Shown: positions 52,243 through 62,807, counted from the first letter of the stretch. The stretch is DNA of 64,000 bases from Lonsdalea britannica (GCF_002111595.1 NZ_LUTN01000003.1:1-64000); one strand, 5' to 3'. The notes: generated from the sequence alone by a model not told the origin. Made by a program: numbers and translations.

Positions 52243-53682
52243 TTAACGGCCCAGCGCTTTGGCGACGCCCGCGCCGTAGGCCGGATCAACCAGGTTGAAC
52301 AGCGCGATCTGACGGTCCTGAATGAACTCCGGCACCTGGGACAGCTCGCCGGCGATACGCTGGAACATCCGCTGATGTTCTTCTTCGCTCAACAGTTGGA
52401 ACAGTGCGCGTGGCTGGCTGAAGTAATCGTCGTCTTCGCGGTGGTTCCAGTGATCGGCCGCGCCTTCCAGCGACAGCGGCGGTTCGCTGAAGTCAGGCTG
52501 TTCCTGGAATACGTTGAAGCTGTTCGGTTCATACGTGGCGCCGTTGCCGCTGTTGCCGTCCACGCGCATCGCACCGTCACGGTGATAGCTATGGAACGGG
52601 CAGCGCGGTTTGTTGACCGGGATCTGGTGGTGGTTGACACCCAGACGGTAACGTTCGGCATCGCCGTAGGAGAACAGACGACCCTGCAACATTCTGTCCG
52701 GAGAGAAGCTCACGCCAGGCACTACGTTCGCCGGGCTGAAAGCGGACTGCTCCACTTCGGCGAAGTAGTTTTCCGGGTTGCGGTTCAGTTCGAAATAACC
52801 GACATCGATCAGCGGATAGTCGCCGTGCGGCCAGACTTTGGTCAGATCGAACGGGTTATACGGCACCTGAGACGCTTCCGCTTCCGGCATGATCTGCACT
52901 TGCAGATTCCAGCGCGGGAAGTCGCCGCGGTCGATGGCGTCGAACAAATCGCGTTGGGAGCTTTCACGGTCTTTCCCGATCAGCTGTTCCGCTTCGTCGT
53001 CCATCAGGTTTTCGATGCCCTGCTGGCAACGGAAGTGGAATTTCACCCAGAAACGTTCGTTATCGGCGTTGATAAAGCTGTAGGTATGGCTACCGAAACC
53101 GTGGATGTGGCGATAGGATTTCGGCAGGCCGCGGTCGCTGAAGTCGATAGTCAGCTGGTGCAGCGCTTCCGGCAACTGGGAGAAGAAGTCCCATTTGTAG
53201 ACCGGGTTACGCAGGTTAGTACGCGGATCGCGTTTTACCACGTGGTTCAGGTCCGGGAATTTCAGCGGGTCGCGCAGGTAGAAGACCGGCGTGTTGTTGC
53301 CGACCAGATCCCAGTTTCCTTCTTCGGTGTAGAATTTCATGGCGAAACCACGAATATCGCGCTCAGCGTCGGCGCCGCCACGTTCACCGGCGACGGTGGA
53401 GAAACGCAGGAACATGTCTGTCTGCTTGCCAACTTCGGAGAAGATTTTAGCGCGGGTATAGCGGGTGATATCGTGGGTAACGGTGAAAGTACCGTAAGCG
53501 CCGGAGCCTTTGGCGTGCATGCGTCGCTCAGGGATCACTTCACGGTCAAAATGGGCCAGCTTTTCCAGGAACCAAACGTCCTGCAGCAGCATCGGGCCTC
53601 GGGGGCCTGCGGTCATTACGTTGTTATTGCTGACGACCGGCGCGCCGGAGGCCGTGGTCAGCTTTTGTTTTTCATTGCTCAT
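52243..53682 (-). CDS. katA: Catalase, small-subunit clade 3 (KatA type)
   Basis: A 479-residue haem catalase that disproportionates hydrogen peroxide. Active-site His in [14 protein letters not shown], distal Asn in [13 protein letters not shown], and the proximal haem Tyr in [19 protein letters not shown] are visible; the length and NADPH-type architecture fit clade 3. GGAAGT upstream of the ATG is the ribosome-binding site. It is transcribed towards the men operon. E. coli has no gene of this type, so it is a genus-level difference. The 53683-53957 gap between it and yfaZ contains the divergent promoters but no clear OxyR site. Confidence 0.94.
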   Translation of the reverse strand: MSNEKQKLTTASGAPVVSNNNVMTAGPRGPMLLQDVWFLEKLAHFDREVIPERRMHAKGSGAYGTFTVTHDITRYTRAKIFSEVGKQTDMFLRFSTVAGERGGADAERDIRGFAMKFYTEEGNWDLVGNNTPVFYLRDPLKFPDLNHVVKRDPRTNLRNPVYKWDFFSQLPEALHQLTIDFSDRGLPKSYRHIHGFGSHTYSFINADNERFWVKFHFRCQQGIENLMDDEAEQLIGKDRESSQRDLFDAIDRGDFPRWNLQVQIMPEAEASQVPYNPFDLTKVWPHGDYPLIDVGYFELNRNPENYFAEVEQSAFSPANVVPGVSFSPDRMLQGRLFSYGDAERYRLGVNHHQIPVNKPRCPFHSYHRDGAMRVDGNSGNGATYEPNSFNVFQEQPDFSEPPLSLEGAADHWNHREDDDYFSQPRALFQLLSEEEHQRMFQRIAGELSQVPEFIQDRQIALFNLVDPAYGAGVAKALGR

Positions 53683-53957
53683 GTTTACTTCCTTACGGTT
53701 TGACTCGACTGCTAAGAACTATCAGTCAGAGCCGTTAATTAGGCAAATCGGCGACGCTTATCATTGATATCGCCAGCGCTGAAAAATGCGAATTTGTCGC
53801 ATTTCGTCAGGCGAAACCCGCATTTTTAGCCTTATTCTGGCTCCCAGCGCAGTAAACATCACGTAGAATCATTGCGTTTTGTAACGTCTATATTGACTTT
53901 GTAGCCGGCGACCGGCACGAATTGATATCACTCACCCCTGATTTAAGGACGATAACG

Positions 53958-54497
53958 ATGAAAAAATTGATGACTGCCTGCCTCGGCGGACTTTTGCTGG
54001 CCTCGGCAGGCGCTCAGGCTATCGGCATTTCGGCGGAAGCGGGGAAGGACTATGTGAGCGGCGGCGCCAGCATCGGCTTGCCCTTCCCGGGTTTGTCCGC
54101 CAATGCGGGCTGGGGTCATGATAATGACAACAACAACGATGCCTACACTCTTGGGGTGGACTACGGCTTCAGCCTGGGCCGAGCCGCGGTCAAAGCGGGC
54201 GTCAAAGGCGTTTATCTGCAACCCGACCACGGCGATGACGGCTACGGCTTGGCGGTGGGCGGCGGCGTGCAGTTCCCGCTGACCTCGTCTCTCTCGCTGT
54301 TCGGGGAAGGCTACTACTCGCCGGAGGCGTTCACCAGCCATCTGGATCACTACGTTGAAGCGAAAGGCGGAGTCCGTTGGCAGCCGCTGCGTCCGCTTTC
54401 CGTGGACGTGGGCTATCGCTACATCACGATGGGATCGTCCAACGACGATCGCAGAATTGCCGACGGCGTCTACCTCGGCGCGGGTCTGAGTTTCTAA
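53958..54497 (+). CDS. yfaZ: YfaZ family outer-membrane beta-barrel protein
   Basis: A 179-residue protein with a signal peptide (MKKLMTACLGGLLLASAGAQ then A) and an amphipathic beta-rich mature part (AEAGKDYVSGGASIGLPFPG, YTLGVDYGFSLGRAAVKAGV) ending in Leu-Ser-Phe, as expected for an outer-membrane barrel. The ATG at 53958 follows AAGGACGATAACG. The function of YfaZ is unknown. It precedes yfaY as in E. coli. Confidence 0.9.
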   Translation: MKKLMTACLGGLLLASAGAQAIGISAEAGKDYVSGGASIGLPFPGLSANAGWGHDNDNNNDAYTLGVDYGFSLGRAAVKAGVKGVYLQPDHGDDGYGLAVGGGVQFPLTSSLSLFGEGYYSPEAFTSHLDHYVEAKGGVRWQPLRPLSVDVGYRYITMGSSNDDRRIADGVYLGAGLSF

Positions 54498-54732
54498 TAC
54501 CTGCCACAGGGCGCGGTTTTCCGCGCCTTCTTATCTGAATCATCAATCCCACGTTTACCCACAGCGTCATTCCTTTATTATCTCAGTATCATAAATTGTG
54601 ATGACCTCGTGCCGACAGGAGCTGGACCGCAGGTTGCCGGTCGGCGACGTCCTGTTATTACCGCCTGCCAGATAAGGTGCGCTGGCGCCAGACAGACGAA
54701 GGCCCGACGAGTCACGAATGGAGAAAGTAAAC

Positions 54733-55932
54733 ATGCTTAGGGTTGAGATGCTTTGCACCGGCGATGAGGTGCTGCACGGCCAGATCGTCGATACCAATGC
54801 AGCCTGGTTGGCGGATTACCTGTTTCAGCAAGGCGCGCCGATGACCAGCCGCATGACGGTCGGCGATGAATTGGATGCGTTGGTGACGGCGTTGACCGAA
54901 CGTAGTCATGTCGCGGATGTGTTGATCGTCAACGGCGGACTGGGGCCGACCAGCGACGATCTAAGTTCGCTGGCCGCGGCGACGGCGGCAGGAGTATCGC
55001 TGGTAGAGCACTCGGCATGGTTGGCGAAGATGACGGCTTACTTCGCCGATCGCGGGCGTCCCATGTCGGCGTTGAATCGCAAGCAGGCGCTGATCCCGGA
55101 CGGTGCGGAACTGCTCGACAACCCGGTCGGCACCGCCTGCGGCTTTGCACTGAAGCTGAACCGCTGCCTGTTATTTTTCACGCCCGGCGTGCCGTCTGAG
55201 TTCAAAGTGATGGTCGATCAGCAGATTATGCCGCGTTTACGTCAGCGTTTTTCGCTCGGTGAAGCGCCGCTCTGTCTGCGCCTGACCACCTTCGGGCGTG
55301 GTGAAAGCGATTTGGCGAGCGCGCTGGCGGCGCTCACTCTGCCGCCGGCCGTGGTGCTGGGTTACCGTTGCGCCGTGCCTATCGTCGAAATCAAATTGAC
55401 CGGCCCTGCATCGCAGCAGGATGCCATGCAGGCGTTGTGGCGACAGGTGAAGGAGATTGTCGATGACAGTACGGTGTTTGAGGGGACCGCGGGTCTGCCT
55501 GCGCAACTGGCGCAGACGCTGTCTGAGCGTCAACTGCGATTGGCGATAGGCGAAGCGTTTACCGCCGGGTTGCTGCACTGGCAGCTACGCGGCGCGGATG
55601 TGCCGTTGGCCGGCGGGGAGCTGTTGACGGCCTCCGACAAGACATCCAGTCCATTAACAACGGTGTCGCATCAGGCGCGTGAGCTGGCGCAGCGAGTCTC
55701 GGCGCAGGTGGCTCTGGTGGTGGGTGAGCTGAACGACGGCCGTTTGTCTCTGGCGCTGCATACGCCTTCGCAAACGCTGGCTCAGACCGTGCAGTTCAAT
55801 GCGGCACGTTACGCGTTATCGACGCAGCAGGAAATTGTCGCGATGGCGGCGATGAATATGTTGCGGCGTTGGTTGAGCGGCGTCTCGCCCTACGGGGGTA
55901 ACGGCTGGATTGAAACGGTGGAAACCTGCTAG
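54733..55932 (+). CDS. yfaY: YfaY, CinA-like protein
   Basis: A 399-residue CinA-type protein: N-terminal molybdopterin-binding-like domain (EMLCTGDEVLHGQIVDTNAA, IVNGGLGPTSDDLSSLAAAT, NPVGTACGFALKLN, FFTPGVPSEFKVM) and a C-terminal domain related to NMN deamidase but poorly conserved. E. coli YfaY lacks clear deamidase activity, so activity should not be assumed. The ATG at 54733 follows GGAGAAAG with good spacing; the open frame begins at 54718. Confidence 0.9.
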   Translation: MLRVEMLCTGDEVLHGQIVDTNAAWLADYLFQQGAPMTSRMTVGDELDALVTALTERSHVADVLIVNGGLGPTSDDLSSLAAATAAGVSLVEHSAWLAKMTAYFADRGRPMSALNRKQALIPDGAELLDNPVGTACGFALKLNRCLLFFTPGVPSEFKVMVDQQIMPRLRQRFSLGEAPLCLRLTTFGRGESDLASALAALTLPPAVVLGYRCAVPIVEIKLTGPASQQDAMQALWRQVKEIVDDSTVFEGTAGLPAQLAQTLSERQLRLAIGEAFTAGLLHWQLRGADVPLAGGELLTASDKTSSPLTTVSHQARELAQRVSAQVALVVGELNDGRLSLALHTPSQTLAQTVQFNAARYALSTQQEIVAMAAMNMLRRWLSGVSPYGGNGWIETVETC

Positions 55933-55986
55933 GGGATAACACGAGAATGACGACGGGCCGGGGCGGCCCGTCGAAACGTGCGGTAA

Positions 55987-56847
55987 TCAGTACAGCAGCG
56001 CGTAAAGCTGGCGACGATAGCGCGCGGCCAGCGCATCACCGGTGCCCAGCGCCGACATGATGTCCATCATCGTTTTGCGCGCGCTGCCGTTGGCGGCCGC
56101 CAGATCCTTTTTCAGCATGCCGATCAGCAATTCCAACGCCTCTTCGTTTCGGCCGACCTGATGCAGTTGCAGGCTCAGTTTCACGGCCAGCTCCGCATTG
56201 TCCGGATCCGCGTCCAGCTCCTGCTGCAGCTGTTTGATTTCCGGGGTATCGGCGGCCTGTTTCAGCAGTTCAATCTGCGCGATCAGACCGTGGTAACGGG
56301 TGTCCTGATCCTGAATCGGAATGGTGCTCAGCACGGCTTCGGCGTCTTCCGCACGATTCAGCTCGATTTGCACTTCCGCCAGCAACAGAGCGATGTCGCT
56401 GCGTTTGCTATCTAACTGCCAGGCATCTTTCAACAGCGGCAGGGCGTCTTGCAGTTGGCCGTCCTGAATCAAACGCTCGGCTTCTGCCGTTTTGAGATCT
56501 TCCTCTTTGGGCAGAACGCGTTGCAGCAGTTCGCGGATCGCTTCTTCCGGCTGAGGCCCCTGGAAACCGTCCAACGGCTGACCGTCTTTGAACAGATAGA
56601 CGGTAGGGATCGCGCGCAGGCCGAATTGCGCGGCGACGCGTTGTTCTGCATCGCAGTCCACTTTCGCCAGCAAGAATTGCCCTGCGTATTCGGCGGCCAG
56701 TCGGTCCAGTACCGGGCTGAGCTCCTGACAGTGCGGGCTGCGTTCCGACCAGAAGTAAATCAGCACCGGAGCGGTCATCGACTGTTCCAGCACCTGCTGC
56801 AGATTCGTTTCGTTAATATCAATCACGTTGGCGTGTTGTTCTAGCAT
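55987..56847 (-). CDS. cnoX: CnoX (YbbN) thioredoxin-like chaperedoxin
   Basis: A 286-residue protein with a thioredoxin fold (about 5-115) and TPR-like repeats (about 118-286). The active-site region reads [10 protein letters not shown], with a single Cys in place of CxxC, as in E. coli (SxxC). CnoX protects substrates under hypochlorous stress and hands them to GroEL and DnaK. First of the ybbN-ybbO-tesA run on the minus strand. Confidence 0.94.
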   Translation of the reverse strand: MLEQHANVIDINETNLQQVLEQSMTAPVLIYFWSERSPHCQELSPVLDRLAAEYAGQFLLAKVDCDAEQRVAAQFGLRAIPTVYLFKDGQPLDGFQGPQPEEAIRELLQRVLPKEEDLKTAEAERLIQDGQLQDALPLLKDAWQLDSKRSDIALLLAEVQIELNRAEDAEAVLSTIPIQDQDTRYHGLIAQIELLKQAADTPEIKQLQQELDADPDNAELAVKLSLQLHQVGRNEEALELLIGMLKKDLAAANGSARKTMMDIMSALGTGDALAARYRRQLYALLY

Positions 56848-56909
56848 GGGATTCTCTCTTATCCGTTTCAGCGAGTTATGGGGGCAAATTCCCTCTGCTT
56901 CAACCCCTG

Positions 56910-57686
56910 TCAGGAGCGAGTGCGTAATAAGCCGTCGAGCGCGCGTCCGGGAAGCAGGCGGCGAAGGATCGACAGCGCATAGGTCATCAAGGTGACCGGA
57001 TAGCGTAATTTGGGGCGCGGACTCTCCAGAGCATGGCGCAGTTTGGGCAATATCGCCTCTGGCGTCAGGGTGAATCGCTTGGCGATGCCGGGATTCGTGA
57101 CGGGGCGATCGTGCTGCGTTTGGTTCACGTTGGCGGAGAACTGCGTGCTAATCGGCCCCGGCTCTATCAACGACACGTGGATTCCGCTGCCGTGCAGCTC
57201 CATACGCAGCGCGTCTGACCAGGCCTCGAGCGCATACTTGCTGGCGGCATAGGCGCCGCGTCCCGGCGTGACCACCAGCCCCATGACGGAACTGGTCTGA
57301 ATGATACGCCCTTCGCCGTGCGCGAGCATGGCGGGCAGCAGTCGCTGCGTCAGTTGATGGGTGCCGAACAGATTGCTGGAAAATTGTTGTTCCAGTTGCT
57401 GACGGGAGATCGTGTTCAACGGACCGTAAACGCCGTAACCGGCGTTGTTGAACAGACCGAACAACCGGTTGCCGGTCAGCGAAATAACGCGATCGGCGGC
57501 GCGATCCACACTGTCGCTGTCGTCCAGATCCAGCTCGATGCCTTCCAGCCCCAGCGCGTTCATTCTTTCCACATCTTCCGCACGTCGGCAGGCGGCCAAA
57601 ACCCGGTAGCCGCGTTGCTTAAGATCCTGTGCGGCGATCAGGCCGATACCGCTGGAACAGCCGGTGATTAAAATCGCTTTTTGCAT
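56910..57686 (-). CDS. ybbO: YbbO, short-chain dehydrogenase/reductase
   Basis: A 258-residue SDR with the cofactor motif [26 protein letters not shown], catalytic Ser in QTSSVMGLV and [12 protein letters not shown]. coli YbbO reduces aldehydes with NADPH in vitro. C-terminal hydrophobic part ([15 protein letters not shown]) may bring it to the membrane. Located between cnoX and tesA as usual. Confidence 0.93.
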   Translation of the reverse strand: MQKAILITGCSSGIGLIAAQDLKQRGYRVLAACRRAEDVERMNALGLEGIELDLDDSDSVDRAADRVISLTGNRLFGLFNNAGYGVYGPLNTISRQQLEQQFSSNLFGTHQLTQRLLPAMLAHGEGRIIQTSSVMGLVVTPGRGAYAASKYALEAWSDALRMELHGSGIHVSLIEPGPISTQFSANVNQTQHDRPVTNPGIAKRFTLTPEAILPKLRHALESPRPKLRYPVTLMTYALSILRRLLPGRALDGLLRTRS

Positions 57687-57715
57687 AACTTTACCTAACT
57701 ATAAAGCCCTGAATA

Positions 57716-58354
57716 TCAAGAGTCGTGGTTAACTAGAGGGCCGAGTTTTTGCGCCATCCAGTCGGCGATAAACGGCTGGGCGTCGCGGTTCGGATGGATG
57801 CCGTCATCCTGCATCCACTCGGGTTTGAGATAGACCTGCTCCATGAAAAACGGCAGCAGCGGAATGGCGAACTGCGTGGCGAGTTTCGGATACACGGCCG
57901 CAAAGGTCTCAGTATAACGCCGGCCATAGTTGGTCGGCAGTCGGATCTGCATCAGCAGCGGCTGCGCGCCGGCCTCTTTGACCTGAGAGATGATTTTTGT
58001 CAGATCCTGTTCCAGACTGGACGGAGGGAAACCGCGCAGGCCATCGTTGCCGCCCAGTTCGATCAGCACCCAACGCGGGCGGTGCTGTTGCAGTAAAGCC
58101 GGAACACGGGACAGCCCCTGCGCGGCGGTATCGCCGCTGATACTGGCGTTGACGACGTTCACGCCGCCGGGGGCTGACTGCCAGCGGCTATTCAGCAAGG
58201 CAGGCCAGGCCTGCGTCGCCGACATACGATAGCCCGCGCTCAGACTGTCGCCCAGCACCAGCAGCGTATCCGCCGCGATAGCACGTAAACTTACTATTCC
58301 CAGCAGTAAAAGGACCAGAAAATGCCAGCGGAAAACATTCTTGAAGTTCATCAT
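57716..58354 (-). CDS. tesA: TesA, periplasmic acyl-CoA thioesterase I/lysophospholipase
   Basis: A 212-residue SGNH hydrolase with signal peptide (MMNFKNVFRWHFLVLLLLGI, cleavage after IAA). Block I GDSLSAGYRMS (nucleophile Ser), block III GGNDGLRG and block V DDGIHPN (Asp-His) are all present. I chose the ATG at 58354 on E. coli similarity; the frame extends ten codons upstream. The start overlaps the divergently transcribed ybbA by 33 bases, as it does in E. coli. Confidence 0.94.
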   Translation of the reverse strand: MMNFKNVFRWHFLVLLLLGIVSLRAIAADTLLVLGDSLSAGYRMSATQAWPALLNSRWQSAPGGVNVVNASISGDTAAQGLSRVPALLQQHRPRWVLIELGGNDGLRGFPPSSLEQDLTKIISQVKEAGAQPLLMQIRLPTNYGRRYTETFAAVYPKLATQFAIPLLPFFMEQVYLKPEWMQDDGIHPNRDAQPFIADWMAQKLGPLVNHDS

Positions 58355-59008
58355 CTTAGTAAACACGTTGGTCAAGGGGAACACGAGCTGTCCATCCTTA
58401 CCGGAGTTGAGCTGGTTGTCAAACCTGCTCAGACCCTGGCATTAATCGGCGAGTCGGGGTCGGGCAAGTCGACGTTGTTGGGGATCTTGGCCGGACTGGA
58501 CGACGGCAGCAGCGGGGAGGTTGCGCTGTTGGGCGAGCCGCTCAACCGATTGGATGAAGAAGGGCGTGCGGCGCTGCGGGCGCGCGACGTCGGCTTTGTG
58601 TTTCAATCCTTTATGCTGGTGCCGACGCTAAACGCGTTGGAAAACGTACAGTTACCTGCGCTGCTGCGGGGGGAAAGCGACCGCGACAGCCGCCAACAGG
58701 CCGAACAATTACTGCAGCAGCTCGGACTGGGAGCGCGTCTCCAGCATCTGCCTGCTCAGCTGTCCGGCGGCGAACAGCAGCGCGTGGCGCTGGCGCGCGC
58801 GTTCAGCGGTCGCCCTAAAGTATTGTTTGCCGATGAGCCGACCGGCAATCTCGATCGCCAGACCGGCGAACGTATCGTGGACCTTCTGTTCGCGATGAAC
58901 CGCGACCACGCCACCACCTTGATTCTGGTTACCCATGACGAACAGCTGGCCGCGCGCTGCGAGCGGCGTTTGCGTCTGCGTGACGGCAAACTGTGGGAGG
59001 AGTCATGA
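58322..59008 (+). CDS. ybbA: YbbA, ABC transporter ATPase
   Basis: A 228-residue ATPase of the MacB/LolD type: Walker A GESGSGKSTLLG, Q-loop FVFQSFMLVPT, signature LSGGEQQRVALARA, Walker B VLFADEPTGNLD. It pairs with YbbP; in E. coli the complex (YbbAP) works with TesA in exporting or cleaving hydrophobic compounds. The 5' end overlaps tesA on the opposite strand and the stop overlaps ybbP (ATGA). Confidence 0.95.
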   Translation: MPAENILEVHHLSKHVGQGEHELSILTGVELVVKPAQTLALIGESGSGKSTLLGILAGLDDGSSGEVALLGEPLNRLDEEGRAALRARDVGFVFQSFMLVPTLNALENVQLPALLRGESDRDSRQQAEQLLQQLGLGARLQHLPAQLSGGEQQRVALARAFSGRPKVLFADEPTGNLDRQTGERIVDLLFAMNRDHATTLILVTHDEQLAARCERRLRLRDGKLWEES

Positions 59009-61437
59009 TCTGGCGTTGGTTTTGGCGTGAATGGCGTTCCCCTTCGCTACTGATCGTCTGGCTGGCGCTGACGCTGGCCGTGGCCTGCGTGCTGGCGCTC
59101 GGCACCATCAGCGATCGCATGGAGCAGGGACTCAGCCAGCAGAGTCGCGACTTTCTGGCGGGCGATCGGGTTTTGCGGGCCTCGCGGCCAGTAGATGAAG
59201 CGGTGCTGCAACGGGCGGCGCAAGACGGCCTCACCGTCAGCCGACAAGTGTCGTTTATGACGATGACCTACGCCGGAGAAAATGCGCAGCTGGCGCAGGT
59301 GAAAGCCACCGACGATCGCTATCCGCTGTATGGGAATTTACAGACCCGGCCTGCGCAGCTGCGCGCCGCGCCCGGCACGGTTCTGGTCGCCCCGCGGCTG
59401 CTGGCGCTGTTGGGGGCGCGAGTCGGAGACCCACTCGATATCGGCGATACCACGCTGCGCATCGCAGGCGAGCTGATTCAGGAGCCGGACAACGGCTTCA
59501 ATCCCTTCGAAACCGCGCCGCGTGTGCTGATGAACATGGCCGATGTCGCCAGTACCGGCGCGATTCAGCCCGGCGGCCGCATTACCTGGCGCTACATGTT
59601 TGCGGGAGAGCCTCAGGCCATCGCGCAGTACGGCGACTGGATTAAGCCTCAACTGAAAGCCGATCAGCGCTGGTACGGCATGGAAGATTCGCCGGGCGCG
59701 TTAAGCAAATCTCTCCAACGCTCACAGCAGTTCCTGCTGCTGTCCGCGTTGTTGACGCTGTTGTTAGCCATCGCCGCAGTCACCGTGGCGATGAGTCATT
59801 ACTGCCGCACGCGTTACGATCTGGTCGCCGTGCTGAAAACGTTAGGCGCCGGTCGTGGCGCGCTGCGACGTCTGATTGTCGGTCAGTGGCTGTCGGTGCT
59901 GGCGCTGGCGGCCGTGAGCGGAAGTGTGCTGGGGCTGGGCTTCGAGGCGGTATTAATGCGAGCGTTGGCCCCCGTCCTGCCCGCTACGCTGCCGCCCGCC
60001 GGACTCTGGCCCTGGGCATGGGCGCTCGGTACGCTGGTGTTGATTTCGCTGTTGGTCGGTCTTCGTCCGTATCGCCTTCTGCTGGCGACCCAGCCGTTGC
60101 GCGTGTTGCGACGGGATGTGACGGCTAACGTCTGGCCGCTGCGCTACTACCTGCCCGCCGTCGCGGTGGTCGTAATTGGTCTGTTGTTCGTGCTGTCCGG
60201 CGGCGGTTCGCTGTTGTGGTCGCTACTCGGGGGGATGGTGGTATTGGCGCTGCTGTTGGGGACGATTGGCTGGGGCAGCCTACTGGTACTGCGACGTCTC
60301 ACGTTAAAACGGTTATCCCTGCGTCTTGCGATTAACCGACTCCTGCGTCAGCCGTGGTCAACCATCGGCCAACTGGCGGCGTTTGCGCTCTCGTTTATGC
60401 TGCTGGCGCTGTTGCTGCTGTTACGCGGCGACTTACTGGATCGCTGGCAGCAGCAGTTGCCATCGGACAGTCCGAACTATTTCGTGCTGAATATCACCGG
60501 CGATCAGATCCCTGCGGTGAAAGATTTTATGATCCAACATCAAGTGCAGCCGGCTCTCTTTTATCCGATCGTCCGGGCGCGACTGACGGAGATCAACGGG
60601 CGCGTTGCCACTGAGCTGATCCCTGAAGATGCGCCTGGCGGCGGAACGGTAAACCGCGAGCTGAATCTGACCTGGCTGCCGGATCTGCCGCAGCATAATG
60701 TGTTGTTGTCCGGACAGTGGCCACCGAAGCAGGGCGAGGTGTCGATAGAGCAGGGCGTGGCGGAACGTCTCGGGGTATCTCTGGGCGACATGCTGACCTT
60801 TACCGGCGACACGCAGCCGTTCAGCGCCAAAATCACCAGCTTCCGTCAGGTGGACTGGGAGAGCCTGCGGCCTAACTTCTTCTTTATCTTCCCGCCGGGG
60901 GCGCTGGAGCATCAGCCGCAGTCGTGGCTGACCAGCTTCCGACACGTCGGACAGGACACTGTGATCACCCAGCTTAACCGGCAGTTTCCGACGCTAAGCG
61001 TGCTGGATATCGGCACGATCCTCAAGCAGGTCGGGCAGGTATTGCAACAGGTCAGTCGCGCGCTGGAAGTGATGGTGGTGTTGGTCATCTTCTGTGGCGT
61101 ATTGCTGTTGCTGGCGCAAATTCAGGTCGGGATGGGGCAGCGTCGTCAGGAGTTGATGGTTTACCGGACGCTGGGTGCCAGCAAAAGGCTGCTGCGCACC
61201 ACGCTGTGGTGCGAGTTTGCCGTGATGGGGCTTGCCGCCGGACTGGCGGCGGCGCTTGGCGCGGAAGCGGCGCTGTGGATGCTGCAACGCAAAGTGTTCG
61301 ATTTCCCGTGGGAGCCTAACTGGCTGTTATGGATCGGTCTGCCCCCGCTGAGTGCCCTGCTGCTGTCCCTGTGCGGAGGGTGGTTAGGATTGCGTTTGCT
61401 GCGCGGAAGGGCGTTGTTCCGGCGCTACGAGGCTTAA
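59005..61437 (+). CDS. ybbP: YbbP, ABC transporter permease (FtsX/MacB type)
   Basis: An 810-residue permease with ten predicted membrane segments: one near the N-terminus, three-segment groups around 245-380 and 690-805, and two periplasmic domains, as in type VII ABC systems. Motifs YDLVAVLKTLGAGRGALRRL and QELMVYRTLGASKRLLRTTL are the paired FtsX-domain loops. The ATG at 59005 overlaps the ybbA stop; an upstream GTG is ignored. Length is near that of E. coli (804). Confidence 0.93.
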   Translation: MIWRWFWREWRSPSLLIVWLALTLAVACVLALGTISDRMEQGLSQQSRDFLAGDRVLRASRPVDEAVLQRAAQDGLTVSRQVSFMTMTYAGENAQLAQVKATDDRYPLYGNLQTRPAQLRAAPGTVLVAPRLLALLGARVGDPLDIGDTTLRIAGELIQEPDNGFNPFETAPRVLMNMADVASTGAIQPGGRITWRYMFAGEPQAIAQYGDWIKPQLKADQRWYGMEDSPGALSKSLQRSQQFLLLSALLTLLLAIAAVTVAMSHYCRTRYDLVAVLKTLGAGRGALRRLIVGQWLSVLALAAVSGSVLGLGFEAVLMRALAPVLPATLPPAGLWPWAWALGTLVLISLLVGLRPYRLLLATQPLRVLRRDVTANVWPLRYYLPAVAVVVIGLLFVLSGGGSLLWSLLGGMVVLALLLGTIGWGSLLVLRRLTLKRLSLRLAINRLLRQPWSTIGQLAAFALSFMLLALLLLLRGDLLDRWQQQLPSDSPNYFVLNITGDQIPAVKDFMIQHQVQPALFYPIVRARLTEINGRVATELIPEDAPGGGTVNRELNLTWLPDLPQHNVLLSGQWPPKQGEVSIEQGVAERLGVSLGDMLTFTGDTQPFSAKITSFRQVDWESLRPNFFFIFPPGALEHQPQSWLTSFRHVGQDTVITQLNRQFPTLSVLDIGTILKQVGQVLQQVSRALEVMVVLVIFCGVLLLLAQIQVGMGQRRQELMVYRTLGASKRLLRTTLWCEFAVMGLAAGLAAALGAEAALWMLQRKVFDFPWEPNWLLWIGLPPLSALLLSLCGGWLGLRLLRGRALFRRYEA

Positions 61438-61489
61438 CGGCCTTAAGCCGTCATAAAGCGCGCGAAAAGGCGCAGATAGCAGATAAAAG

Positions 61490-61531
61490 AAAGCCCGAGC
61501 GTAGCGGTTTGAACCGGGGCGCTCGGGCTTT
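61490..61531. terminator. Perfect 12-bp hairpin after ybbP
   Basis: AAAGCCCGAGCG (61490-61501) and CGCTCGGGCTTT (61520-61531), an 18-base loop, with A and T runs at the two ends so that it can work in both directions. Confidence 0.85.
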
Positions 61532-61916
61532 GCTGATATTGTGCTTGAATATTCACCATCTGGTGGGCAGTAGAGGGTGGTGATGGGAACAACGAGCGAG
61601 ATCGTTCAATTGGCTCGCCGTCAGCCGTTATCCAGCCTTGATGAGTGATGAGGAGGGCGCTATTTTCTTCTACGTGCGCTTGTTGTTCCAAATAACGATA
61701 CCCGTCCTTCAGAATACACCGGTATGGATAATAGGATGGTGGAAACGACCCCTTTATCGAGGAAAACGGTGTGCCCATTCCAGAATATTTTTTAGCCAAT
61801 CCTTATGTGGTTTTATCTATTTCCCTTAACTCATGATGAATGAGTACCATAGCCCCGATTTATGCCGAACGATGCAGCAGTAAGATAACATTTTGATCAT
61901 CAGATGGCTTCGAGTC
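61532..61916. other. Gap between ybbP and the EAL gene
   Basis: About 385 bases with only short open frames on both strands that show no similarity and no ribosome-binding sites. Base composition changes here from GC-rich backbone to a more AT-rich type. In E. coli an rhs element follows ybbP, so this place is a known spot for accessory DNA. Confidence 0.5.
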
Positions 61917-62807
61917 TTACCGCTCTTGAAACCATCGTACAAAATTCGCACTATCCATTGGGTACGAATACAAATATCCCTGCATAAAATCCACGCCGGA
62001 TGCTTTTAAATAATTTTCCTGACATTTTGTTTCCACGCCTTCGGCGGTGATTTTGAGATTTAATTCCTGTGCCAGTTTGATAATCATATTCAATACAGGA
62101 GCTCTGCTCTCTGATGTTTTTATGGCATCAATAAAGCTTTTGTCTATTTTAAGATGATCTAGCGGGAGCGTTTCCAAATAAGACAGTGAACAATATCCTG
62201 TGCCAAAATCATCAATGGCAATAATAACCCCGATTTTACGTAAATAGGTCAATACCTGCTTTGTTTGTTCATCATTCTTGATAATATTTCTTTCCGTAAT
62301 TTCTATGACGAGCTTTATTCCACGGAGTCTCAATATCTTACGCAGGCTCAAAATATCATTAACAAAGTCCGGGGACTCTAAGTGTGCAGAGGAGATATTA
62401 ATGCCAAGATGGAATTCGTTAGTGATTTTCCAACTATCGGTGTCCTTTAATACTTTCTCGAAAAGATGATGTGTTAAGGGGATGATCAAATCTTCATCCT
62501 CAGCCGCAGCAATAAAAATGTCAGGCGATATCCATTTGCCATCCGGCCGCCGCCAGCGCAGTAGTGCTTCAGCCCCCATACACATGCCCGTCGCAACATC
62601 TTGAATAGGTTGATAGCAAATATAAAATTCGTTGTCGTTTATTCCCTGCATTATCTTCTCAGGCAAGCTGGCTTTCCTGCGCTTCCGATGTTGGATCAGA
62701 ACAACAAATAAAACCGCCAAAAGGACGCACAGGGGTAATAAAAATATAAAATCCCTGAGCCAGTATTTGAGTATGGCATACAACGGTGTTTGAACGGGAA
62801 TCATCAT
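61917..62807 (-). CDS. EAL-domain c-di-GMP phosphodiesterase, short form
   Basis: A 296-residue protein: one membrane segment (about residues 14-38) followed by a cytosolic EAL domain. Catalytic motifs are complete: EALLRW, the NISS metal site, EITER, DDFGTGYCSLSYL, KIDKSFI, EGVE and QGYLYSYP. It should hydrolyse c-di-GMP. The architecture resembles the C-terminal part of CSS-EAL enzymes, but the periplasmic CSS sensor and first membrane helix are missing. It is either a natural short form or a 5'-truncated gene. Close to a fimbrial gene, so a role in adhesion control is possible. Confidence 0.9.
   Translation of the reverse strand: MMIPVQTPLYAILKYWLRDFIFLLPLCVLLAVLFVVLIQHRKRRKASLPEKIMQGINDNEFYICYQPIQDVATGMCMGAEALLRWRRPDGKWISPDIFIAAAEDEDLIIPLTHHLFEKVLKDTDSWKITNEFHLGINISSAHLESPDFVNDILSLRKILRLRGIKLVIEITERNIIKNDEQTKQVLTYLRKIGVIIAIDDFGTGYCSLSYLETLPLDHLKIDKSFIDAIKTSESRAPVLNMIIKLAQELNLKITAEGVETKCQENYLKASGVDFMQGYLYSYPMDSANFVRWFQER

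Noticed and set aside
52375-53703. 442-codon open frame on the plus strand inside katA
   Set aside because: Antisense shadow of katA, produced by GC-rich codon bias; the catalase frame has all active-site motifs.
61443-61799. 118-codon minus-strand open frame after ybbP
   Set aside because: Runs through the 12-bp terminator hairpin; no similarity or ribosome-binding site.
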